From contig CAVSFZ010000012.1 of the NCBI GenBank assembly GCA_963727235.1, forward strand, positions 102,861-166,860: a DNA stretch of 64,000 nucleotides, given 5' to 3'. The stretch is from CAVPTL01 sp963727235. Lineage in GTDB: Bacteria; Actinomycetota; Thermoleophilia; Gaiellales; JAICJC01. The stretch's first letter is position 1; each line of letters starts with the position of its first letter. The position numbers and the translations under genes are program-made. The notes under the pieces are model-generated. The model was not told where the DNA came from. It worked only from the letters and a program-made list of their open reading frames with translations, and did not search any database. Shown here piece after piece: positions 1 to 7,243 of this stretch.

Positions 1-1170
1 GTGATCGATCTCGGAAACGTTGAGCGGGTGCGCGCGCAGATGCAAAACGCTGCCGACGCCGCGGCCACCTCGGGTGCCAGCACGCTGCTCGACCGCCAGT
101 TCGACGTGGCCCGCGCAACGAACACCGCGCGCAGGTTCGGGATGGACTCCATAGGCATCAACCAGGTCGCCGGAGTTGACACCGCCACCGTCTCGCAGAG
201 AGTCCAGGTCGGCTGCGACTCGCTGTACTCCGCGTGCGGCTCGGCCACCCCGAACACCGTCACGGTGCACGAGTCGGCCTCCGTCCCGACGTTCTTCATG
301 AGCATCTTCGGGATCACCAGCCTGGACGTCAGCACCGAGGCCGAGGCCTGCGCGCCCTGCACCAGCGCCCCCCACGACATCATGTTGGTGCTCGACCGCA
401 CCGGCTCGATGGCCGCACCGGGCAAGGGCAGCAGCAACGGCGTCCGCAAGATCGACAACCTCAAAAACGCGCTTTTGCAGGGATTTCTTCCATCCCTCAA
501 CGGTCAGGACGATCGCGTCGGGATGGTGGTGTTCCCACCCGACACCGCCGGCTCGCCGGCGTGCAGCCACAAGGACAACGCGAACAACTACACCGACTAC
601 TACGACCCGACCCGAAACTACCTCGAGGTCGGACTGACCGGCGGCTACCTCAACCCCGACGACACCCTCAACCCGTCATCGCCGGTGATCGAGGACATCA
701 ACTGCATGATGCCGTTCTCGCGCACCGACTACGCCGACTCGCTGATGGCGGCCGAGCGCGAGTTCGACGCACACGCCCGCCCGGGGGTAGCCAAGGTGAT
801 CGTGATGATCTCCGACGGCGCGGCAAACCAGATCGACGACCCCAAGTGCACCACGAGCACCGCGGAGCAGTGGGCGTGCGCGCACCCCTGCGAAGCCGGC
901 ATCGACAACGCCGACACCCTCAAGAAGGACGGCACCGAGATCTACGCGATCGTGTACTCGGATCTCGAGGGAGACGAGTACTGCGGCGCGACCATGGACT
1001 ACGGCGGGTCGGGCGCCCCCAGCAACCCGATGACCGGATATGAGGCCATGGAGCAGATCGCGAGCCCGGGCGACTACCTCGAAGATCCCGATCCGGCGAA
1101 CCTCATGGACATCCTGCACCAGGTGTCGGGCGCGATCTCGGGCGACAACACCTCGCACCTGGTGAAGTGA
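1..1170 (+). CDS. TadG-like VWA-domain pilus-assembly protein, 5' end cut by window
   Basis: The frame is open at base 1, so the N-terminal membrane anchor is probably missing. Residues 3-27 have the Gln/Ala-rich 'Q.AADAAATSGA' segment that follows the single helix of TadE/TadG-like proteins. Residues ~125-380 form a von Willebrand A domain whose metal site reads D132-x-T134-x-S136. TadG-like proteins are envelope components of tight-adherence (Flp) pili, with the VWA domain outside the membrane. Cys72/79 and Cys117/120 could form disulfides. Two Flp pilin genes lie 2-3 kb downstream, which supports the pilus assignment. The gene ends 3 nt from the convergent LCP gene. The role is inferred from domain and context. 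Confidence 0.8.
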   Translation: MIDLGNVERVRAQMQNAADAAATSGASTLLDRQFDVARATNTARRFGMDSIGINQVAGVDTATVSQRVQVGCDSLYSACGSATPNTVTVHESASVPTFFMSIFGITSLDVSTEAEACAPCTSAPHDIMLVLDRTGSMAAPGKGSSNGVRKIDNLKNALLQGFLPSLNGQDDRVGMVVFPPDTAGSPACSHKDNANNYTDYYDPTRNYLEVGLTGGYLNPDDTLNPSSPVIEDINCMMPFSRTDYADSLMAAEREFDAHARPGVAKVIVMISDGAANQIDDPKCTTSTAEQWACAHPCEAGIDNADTLKKDGTEIYAIVYSDLEGDEYCGATMDYGGSGAPSNPMTGYEAMEQIASPGDYLEDPDPANLMDILHQVSGAISGDNTSHLVK

Positions 1171-1173
1171 CTC

Positions 1174-3148
1174 CTAGCCGACCGGCTTCAGCGAGCGGGC
1201 GATGGCGATCATCTCGCCGTTGGTGAGTTCGCTGGTGAGCGTGTTCTGCACCCAGTATGCGAGCCCGGCGTGGACGAACCCGATCGTCTGCAGATGCGCG
1301 CCGTTGTAGAAGAACCGGTAGGTGCGGCCGTCCAGCTTGCGGATGGCGTTGGGCGTTCGCAGGATCGGGGCATCGGTGAACCGCGTCTCCTCGATCCCCC
1401 AGAAGTCACCGGGGCCCGGCAGCTTGAACATCGCATACAGCGAGTTCGTGCCCTTCCCGGCCACCGGGATGCTGTAGGTGCGGATCGGATCGGCGCCGAG
1501 GTAGGAGCACTCGCCCGCTCCCGGCGGGGCGTCTGAGTACGGGCAGAACTGCGAACTCGACTGGGCGACGGTCGGGTAGAGCACCCGGAAGTGCACCTTC
1601 TTCTGGGCCTGCTTGAAGTAGTCGCGATACTCGGTGCTGTGGGTGATGGTGGACGGGGTGCCGTTCTGCGAGCCCGCCGGCTTCGGGGGCTTGACCGCCA
1701 GCGTGCCCTTGTACGAGTGCCCGACCACCAGGGTCACCGGCGTGGTGGCGCGAGATCGTCGACGGCAGCGGCTTGGTGGTGGCCGAGCCCACGATATGCG
1801 CGATGTCCGCGGCCGCGGCGGCCTGCCCGGGCTGGTAGTAGACGACCGAGCCTGAGTACGTCAGGTTGGGCGCATTCCCGCCGGAGCTTGCGGCGTACCC
1901 CCAGCCGTCGAGCTGCTGGACGGCTTTGGCGGCATCGCCCTCGACGCCGTTTCCGTTGAGCACCGTCACCGACACTCCCGCCGGGGTGACGGCCGGCGTC
2001 CACTTGGGCTTGGCAGGCTTGTGCGGGTGCTGCGAGGGAAGCGTCTTGCCGGCGGTGTCCAGCACCCATGGGTGCTTCCACTGGTACATCGCGTGCTTGA
2101 GGGCGGCCGGATCGATATCCACGGCGCTCTCACCGTCGGTCTCGGTGACCACGCCCCAGGGAGCTTTGACCGTGGCGATGTGGGAGCGCACGCCGTAGGC
2201 GGTGGCGACGAAGCTGATCAGGGTGCGCAAGCTGGGGCTGTGTCCGCCCGGTCCCACGATCGTGAAGCTCTTGGAGATGTTGTCCAAAAGGTCGGTGATG
2301 TCGGGGATGTCGGTGACGCTCACGCCGTTGAAGCGGTTCGCCGCTCGGCTCTCGAAGGCGCGCAGGAAGAGCTGCTGCCGGGCCTGGCGGTGGAAGTCGT
2401 CATCGGTGTGGCGATAGCGCGAGAAGGCCAGCGCGTCGCGTCCGTTGAGCTGCTGGTAGCCGGGCTTGATGTCGATCTCCGACCAGCCCGAGTAGGGCGC
2501 GGTGGCGGGCGGGTTGTAGTAGTACTGATCGACGTTCACGTACACGCCGCCGAGCGAGTTGACGATCCCGCGGAAGCCCGAGAAGTCGACGTTCAAGAGG
2601 TAGTTGGGGTGCACGCCGGTCGCTTCCTTGACCGCTTTCAGCGCGAGCGCGTCTCCTCCCAGCGAGTAGGCGCCGTTGATCTTGGCGGGGCCGTACCCGT
2701 CCACCGCTCACCCACAGGTCACGCGGGATCGAGAACAGGGCGGCCATGTGGTGCTTGGGGTCGATGCGCATCAGCATCAAGGTGTCGGACAGTCCGAACT
2801 GGCCGTTGACGGCCTTGCCGCGATGGTCGGAGCCGACCAACAGCAGGCTGATCGGGGCATCCGAGGTGGGGATCATCTGCACCAAGCCCGCCGCTCGCCT
2901 TCTGATCATTCGGGTTGAGCTGCGGTCACCTTGTCGATGATCCCGTTCAGGTACCAGGCGGTCGCGGCCCCGGCCGCCACCACCAAGAGCAGCATCACAC
3001 CGAGCACGCCGAGGGTGATCTTGACCCAGCGCGGCCGTCTCCGCCACCACCCGCCGCGGCGGCCGTCCCCTCCGGGACCACGCGGAGGCCGAGGGGGCTT
3101 GCCGCCATACACCTTCATCTTCGGTTTGGGCGGCACCTGACTCGCCAC
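1174..3148 (-). CDS. LytR-CpsA-Psr (LCP) family protein with LytR_C domain, frameshifted
   Basis: LCP enzymes attach glycopolymers to peptidoglycan outside the membrane. The GTG start at 3148 has GAGGAG just upstream. The N-terminus is Lys/Arg/Pro-rich, then a transmembrane helix (residues ~43-66), then the LCP core 'LLVGSDHRG...SDTLMLMRIDP...SIPRDLWV' and '...INGAYSLGG...VDFSGFRGIVNSLGGVYVNVD...LNGRDALAFSRYRH'. The VTVLNGNGVEG segment marks a LytR_C domain, followed by a ~185-residue tail ending at 1174. The reading frame changes near 2908, 2705 and 1740, while conserved sequence continues across each break, so one ~655-residue protein is intended. The breaks are probably sequencing indels. 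A real pseudogene is the alternative. Confidence 0.85.
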
Positions 3149-3344
3149 ACAGACTCCTCGCTCGCTTCCCGAGACACGCCGAAACGGGCCTCGGGTGAGT
3201 ATACGGCGGCACCATGTGAAGGCCCTTCAAAGGCGTCCGCAGACTCATCGTTCTCCAATCGCTGCGATCCAGCCCAAAGGGCGAAGATCATTTCGCTTTT
3301 ATGCGATGCCAGACCGGCCGATTACAGGGGCACCTGCCCACCCC

Positions 3345-3860
3345 TCAGGAGGCGAGACAATCCGCCGGATATCCACCGAACTGCGAGCCGAGACCGCTCA
3401 GACGATGGCTGAGTATGCAGTCGTGCTGGCGGTCATCACGATCGCCGTGGTCGTCACCCTGGGTCTTTTGAGCACGGCCATCAAAGGCAAGCTCACCAGC
3501 GTCATCGGCATTCTCTAGAGTTCGGCGGCGGAGTGCGCGGGCGGCGACGCTGACACTCGTGCCCAGGGCCTCGAGCAGTTCGCCCACGTTGGCGCGATCG
3601 CGCAGCACCGCGTGCCGCAACTGCGACTCCCTGCGGATGCCGTAGCGGTTGCGACGTCCCACCCGCTCTCGGGTGATGTAGCCGGCCTCCTCGAGGTCGC
3701 GCACGATCATCTGCACCGCCCGCCGGCTGATGCCCGCCAACTCGGCGATCCGAGCGGTGGTGGCGTCAGGCGCTTCGGCGATCAGCAGCAACACCACCGC
3801 ATGGTTGGTGAAGAATGTCCAGCGATGGCTGCGGGCAATTCTGCCGAGGTCGTTACTCAT
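3345..3860 (-). CDS. MarR-like winged-helix transcriptional regulator
   Basis: Residues ~5-100 form a winged helix-turn-helix: 'HRWTFFTNHAVVLLLIAE' followed by the recognition region 'ARIAELAGISRRAVQMIVRDLEEAGYI' and a basic wing 'RERVGRRNRY'. Small regulators of this type are usually ~105-120 residues. This frame runs to 171 because the last ~60 codons continue antisense through the first pilin gene, so the true 3' end may lie near 3520 and the stop may have been lost to an indel. It sits between two pilin genes on the opposite strand, so pilin regulation is a natural guess but unproven. Confidence 0.75.
   Translation of the reverse strand: MSNDLGRIARSHRWTFFTNHAVVLLLIAEAPDATTARIAELAGISRRAVQMIVRDLEEAGYITRERVGRRNRYGIRRESQLRHAVLRDRANVGELLEALGTSVSVAARALRRRTLENADDAGELAFDGRAQKTQGDDHGDRDDRQHDCILSHRLSGLGSQFGGYPADCLAS
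3347..3352 (+). promoter_or_regulatory. Ribosome binding site AGGAGG that points to a non-ATG start
   Basis: A perfect AGGAGG lies 7 nt upstream of an ATC codon at 3360. There is no ATG, GTG or TTG at that distance. The paralogous pilin at 4377 has GGAGG followed by a matching 7-nt gap ending in ACA and then ATG. The site therefore places the start of the first pilin at 3360 and not at the upstream ATG at 3306. Confidence 0.6.
3360..3518 (+). CDS. flp: Flp-type pilin, first copy (possible AUC start)
   Basis: Structural subunit of a Flp (type IVb) pilus. The 52-residue product is one hydrophobic helix behind the prepilin motif QTMAEY, with Glu +5 and Tyr +6 as required by TadV-type prepilin peptidases. 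Residue -1 is Ala here rather than the usual Gly. The last 39 residues are nearly identical to the second pilin at 4377. The start is uncertain: ATC at 3360 is perfectly spaced from AGGAGG and gives a length matching the 55-residue paralogue, while ATG at 3306 would give 70 residues but has no such site. A lost ATG by sequence error is also possible. An antisense reading frame covers the whole gene. Confidence 0.8.
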   Translation: MRRISTELRAETAQTMAEYAVVLAVITIAVVVTLGLLSTAIKGKLTSVIGIL

Positions 3861-3924
3861 CTGGCCTGTACGGTACCCACAAGACCAAGAAAGTATTCAG
3901 GAGAGTTTCAAGGAGGGTGTAGTG

Positions 3925-4236
3925 ATGGCAACCGCCACGAGCCAGCTCGTCCGTGTCTCCTTTTCGGACGGCTACCGACACGAATGGACCGTGCCCGAGC
4001 ACGACACCGCGGAGAACACGCTGGAGCAGATCCGCCAGACAATCGTGCACTCGCACTGGTTTCAAGTGCCCGGCACCGGCAAGTCGTACTCGCCCTTCGC
4101 GATCGTCTCAATCGAGGTGATCGAACCCGCCGGCTCCGGATCGGCCGACTCAGACGACCCCTCGGCGGCGGCACGGCTGGGCCAGGGCGTGCGTGAGCAC
4201 GTGATCGATCCGATCAACGAGAAGCTCGACGAGTAG
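3925..4236 (+). CDS. Small hypothetical protein between the two pilin genes
   Basis: A 103-residue soluble protein starting at ATG 3925, with AAGGAGGG about 9 nt upstream. I do not recognise a family. The first ~75 residues look like a compact fold ('VRVSFSDGYRHEWTVPEHD', 'IVHSHWFQVPG', 'IVSIEVIEP'). The rest is acidic and Ser/Asp-rich, ending in an amphipathic helix 'REHVIDPINEKLDE'. There is no signal peptide or membrane helix. It is divergent from the winged-helix gene, with 64 nt between the starts. Confidence 0.65.
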   Translation: MATATSQLVRVSFSDGYRHEWTVPEHDTAENTLEQIRQTIVHSHWFQVPGTGKSYSPFAIVSIEVIEPAGSGSADSDDPSAAARLGQGVREHVIDPINEKLDE

Positions 4237-4376
4237 GCCGGGGCGCTGCCACTCGGTCACGGCCAACACATCGCGCACTTGATCCCTCGATCGGGGGAAA
4301 TCCACTCCGAGCATCTTGCACGGATTGAAACAACCCGTACTTTCGAGATGTCACCCTCTCCCCTGGAGGCATCACA

Positions 4377-4544
4377 ATGATCGAGCGGTTCCTCTCAAAC
4401 GTTTCCCCGGCCGACGAGTCTGGCCAGACGATGGCCGAGTACGCAGTCGTGCTGGCCGTGATCACCATCGCCGTGGTCGTCACCCTTGGCCTTTTGAGCG
4501 ACGCCATCAGCGCCCAGCTGACCAGCGTCATCGGCATTCTTTAG
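4377..4544 (+). CDS. flp: Flp-type pilin, second copy
   Basis: A 55-residue Flp pilin with a canonical processing site: Gly16 followed by QTMAEY, so cleavage would leave a 39-residue mature subunit. ATG 4377 is preceded by GGAGG. The mature part differs from the first copy only near the C-terminus (SDAISAQ in place of STAIKGK). The DNA of the two copies is also closely similar, so they arose by tandem duplication, now separated by a regulator and a small gene. With the VWA/TadG-like gene at 1-1170 this indicates a tad pilus locus extending to the left of the window. Confidence 0.9.
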   Translation: MIERFLSNVSPADESGQTMAEYAVVLAVITIAVVVTLGLLSDAISAQLTSVIGIL

Positions 4545-4625
4545 TCGCACCGACTTCTTCGAGTACCCCCCCAAAGCAGTGGCCGCGTCCCCTCGTCGCG
4601 GCCACTGCCCGTTAAGGGGCACCGT

Positions 4626-5261
4626 CTAGGGTGCTTTGACCTCCAGCGGCGGTGAGAACAACGAGGTCTTGCCGGTGCGGATCCGCCGCAGTCGGGCGCG
4701 GAACAGGTAGACGCCGGGTTTGGCCGGCACGAACGTCGCCCAGCCGGCTCTGGTGCCGTACCTCCACCATTGGAAGCTGGTGGCACCCGGCGGCTTGATC
4801 TGGACGTCCTCACGAAAGCTGGGAGAGCGCGTCCCCCCAAACCCGATGATGAAGGTCGGCGTGTGAGTCCGCTTGGCGCGGCCTTGGCTCATGGAATCGG
4901 CGATCGTGCCTTTCATCGATGTCAGATTGCTCGAGTGGTACGGATAGGTGCCCGCCCCCCAGAACCGGAACGCGTACGCAGCGCCGGCGCTGCCCCGCGG
5001 CCCGGAGTCGAACAGGTTCATGCCGCTGGAGTCGGTCACCGAGCGGGTGGTCGATCCCGGGAGACCCCGGAAGCTCCACGAAACGATGAAGTCCTGCTCT
5101 GCGAGGTTCGGGGAGTACGACGACGCGTGCACCTGCACGATCGTCACCGGCAACTGAATGGCGACGGCCGACGACACCGTCGAGGTAGCCATGATCCCAA
5201 CTGCGATCATCGACACCGCAATCGATCGACGCATCATCTGGCTCGCCGGCTGCAGGGTCAT
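4626..5261 (-). CDS. Secreted cupredoxin-like protein lacking most copper ligands
   Basis: A 211-residue protein with an N-terminal signal sequence (helix ~12-34). Residues ~35-125 follow the plastocyanin pattern 'V.W.f....-...G...FDSG.....-.y.F...GTYPYH.....MKGTI'. Of the usual ligands only the His of YPYH and the Met of SMKG remain. The Cys position is Ser, the third-strand His is absent and the first PHT motif is replaced. Residues ~135-211 look like an Ig-type strand domain. The start codon overlaps the stop of the upstream NHL lipoprotein gene (ATGA), so the two are probably co-translated envelope proteins. A copper function is unlikely. A structural or binding role is an inference. Confidence 0.7.
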   Translation of the reverse strand: MTLQPASQMMRRSIAVSMIAVGIMATSTVSSAVAIQLPVTIVQVHASSYSPNLAEQDFIVSWSFRGLPGSTTRSVTDSSGMNLFDSGPRGSAGAAYAFRFWGAGTYPYHSSNLTSMKGTIADSMSQGRAKRTHTPTFIIGFGGTRSPSFREDVQIKPPGATSFQWWRYGTRAGWATFVPAKPGVYLFRARLRRIRTGKTSLFSPPLEVKAP

Positions 5262-6364
5262 GGAGCAACTCCCGCGACCGTGGTGATCACTCCGCCTCGA
5301 CTGAGTACGCGCACGACGTTATTGCCTTGATCGGTGATGAACAGTGCTCCCCGGGGGCCCAATGCGATCCCGGAAGGAGCGTTCATGCGGGCCTTGACGG
5401 CCGCGCCCCCATCACCTGAGAACCCGGTCGGACCTGCTCCTGCAACGGTGGTGATGATGCCCTCGCGGGTCACCAGCCGAATGCGGTTGTTCAGCGAGTC
5501 AGACACGTACAGGTCGCCGGACTTCGTCAATGCCAGCCCGGTGGGGAAGTCCAGCCGGGCACGCGTGGCAGGGCCGCCGTCACCGGAGAAGCCCTTGGCC
5601 CCCGACCCGGCGATATGGGTAATCCGACCCGCCGGGCTGATCCTGATCACAACGTTCGCCCAGAAGTCGGACATGTACACGTTGCCGGCGTGGTCGATTG
5701 CAAGGTAGGACGGGTGGCGCAGCCACACCTTCGTTCCCAGCGTCCCATTGGGTGCCTGTTCGACGTGCAGTTTGCCGCCGCCGGCAACGGTGGTGATCAC
5801 ACCGTCGCGGCCCACCCGGCGCAGGCGATGGTTCTGCTCGTCGGCGATGTAGAGGTTGCCGGCCGGATCCTGGGCAATCCCGATCGGATCGTTGAGCCTG
5901 GCCTTCGTCGCCGGGCCGCCGTCACCCGAGAACCCCTCGTGCCCGCAGCGGCCAACGATGCTCGAGATCACCCCGGAGGTGCTGATCCGGCGGATGCAGC
6001 CGTTGTGGTGGTCTGCCACCAGCAGGCTGCCGTCAGCCTCGCTGATCAGTCCGGTCGGGGCGTTCAGGTCGGCGTGGACGGCGAGGCCGCCGTCGCCGGA
6101 GAAGTTGGCCCCGCCGGTGCCGGCGATCACCTTGAGCCGCCCCGCCCGGTTGACCTTGTCGACCACGTTTCCGCTGAACTCAGACACGTACATGTTGCCG
6201 CGGCCGTCGAAGGCAATGTCCTCGGGCGCTCCCATTGGGACATGTGTGGCTCGCGGAAGGCGGTGCACCGAAGCGCCGTCAGCAGTGGAGCCGCAGCCCA
6301 CCGCACACACCACAAGCATCGCCAGGCCCAGCGCGACTGCTGATTGTCTGATCTCTCGCTTCAT
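5258..6364 (-). CDS. NHL-repeat beta-propeller lipoprotein
   Basis: The ATG at 6364 follows GGAGGTTCC. Residues 1-26 are a lipoprotein signal with lipobox AVGC. The remainder is at least five NHL-type repeats of about 55 residues with the signature 'P.GIA.D..GNLYIADE.NHRIRRV...G.ITTVAG.G..GFSGDGGPA..A.L', giving an extracellular beta-propeller. Such propellers usually bind ligands or proteins; no catalytic residues are evident. The stop overlaps the start of the cupredoxin-like gene. The upstream gap of about 150 nt separates it from the divergent ABC transporter. Confidence 0.85.
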   Translation of the reverse strand: MKREIRQSAVALGLAMLVVCAVGCGSTADGASVHRLPRATHVPMGAPEDIAFDGRGNMYVSEFSGNVVDKVNRAGRLKVIAGTGGANFSGDGGLAVHADLNAPTGLISEADGSLLVADHHNGCIRRISTSGVISSIVGRCGHEGFSGDGGPATKARLNDPIGIAQDPAGNLYIADEQNHRLRRVGRDGVITTVAGGGKLHVEQAPNGTLGTKVWLRHPSYLAIDHAGNVYMSDFWANVVIRISPAGRITHIAGSGAKGFSGDGGPATRARLDFPTGLALTKSGDLYVSDSLNNRIRLVTREGIITTVAGAGPTGFSGDGGAAVKARMNAPSGIALGPRGALFITDQGNNVVRVLSRGGVITTVAGVAP

Positions 6365-6517
6365 GGAACCTCCGATGTCGGCAGTAGGTGGGTGATAGCC
6401 CGCTCCAGGCGTACTCCGAAACCGTGCAGCCATGGAGGCCGACGGGAGGCCACCACCCCGGTTCGGCGGGGGGGTGGCACCCTTGACACAAAACGCACGG
6501 TGTGGGGAGATAGAGCC

Positions 6518-7243
6518 ATGTCCGGCCAGCCCGCCCTGCGTGTGCGCGGCTTACGCAAAGTGTTCGATGCCGAGTCCGCACCGGTGCGAGCCCTGCGCGG
6601 TGTCGATCTCGATCTCACCGAGGGCGAGTTTGTCGCTGTGATGGGCCCGTCGGGCTGCGGCAAGTCGACGCTCCTGAATCTGGTCGCCGGCCTTGATGTG
6701 CCCACCAGCGGAGAGATCACCGTCGACGGAGAACCGCTGATGGGACGCAGCGAGGACGAGTTGACCGTGATGCGCCGCAGCCACATCGGGATGGTGTTTC
6801 AGTTCTTCAACCTGCTCGACACCATGAGCGCGCTGGAGAATGTTGCGCTGCCGGCAATGGCCCGCGGATCCGGGCGCCGCGCAGCGGAGGCCCGCGGGCG
6901 CGACCTGCTCGATCTGCTCGGCCTGGGCGACAAAGCCGGGGTGCGGCCGGGAGTGCTCTCGGGAGGCGAACGCCAGCGACTGGCGATCGCACGGGCACTC
7001 GCCAACGACCCCACGCTGCTGCTCGCCGACGAGCCCACGGGCGCCCTCGACTCCGACGGCGGCTCCGAGATTATCGAACTCTTCCGCCGGCTCAACCGAA
7101 GCGGTCAGTCAATCCTGCTGGTCACCCACGACCCGGCGGTCGGCGCAGGCGCATCCCGGATCGTGGAGATGCGCGACGGCCGGCTCAGCGATCGGGTGAG
7201 CGCCGAGCAGGAGCTGCCCCCGCACGGGGCGGCAGCATTGTGA
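6518..7243 (+). CDS. ABC transporter ATP-binding protein (MacB/LolD-type)
   Basis: A 241-residue cytoplasmic ATPase that powers the permease encoded next. Walker A GPSGCGKST is at residues 43-51, the Q-loop Gln is at 95, the signature LSGGERQ is at 147-153 and Walker B LLLADE is at 167-172, followed by the D-loop TGALD. It belongs to the MacB/LolD/BceA group, which works on membrane-embedded substrates such as lipids, peptides or antibiotics. Its stop overlaps the GTG of the permease by 4 nt, and the kinase gene follows in the same way. This forms a three-gene operon typical of antibiotic- or envelope-stress detoxification modules. Confidence 0.93.
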   Translation: MSGQPALRVRGLRKVFDAESAPVRALRGVDLDLTEGEFVAVMGPSGCGKSTLLNLVAGLDVPTSGEITVDGEPLMGRSEDELTVMRRSHIGMVFQFFNLLDTMSALENVALPAMARGSGRRAAEARGRDLLDLLGLGDKAGVRPGVLSGGERQRLAIARALANDPTLLLADEPTGALDSDGGSEIIELFRRLNRSGQSILLVTHDPAVGAGASRIVEMRDGRLSDRVSAEQELPPHGAAAL

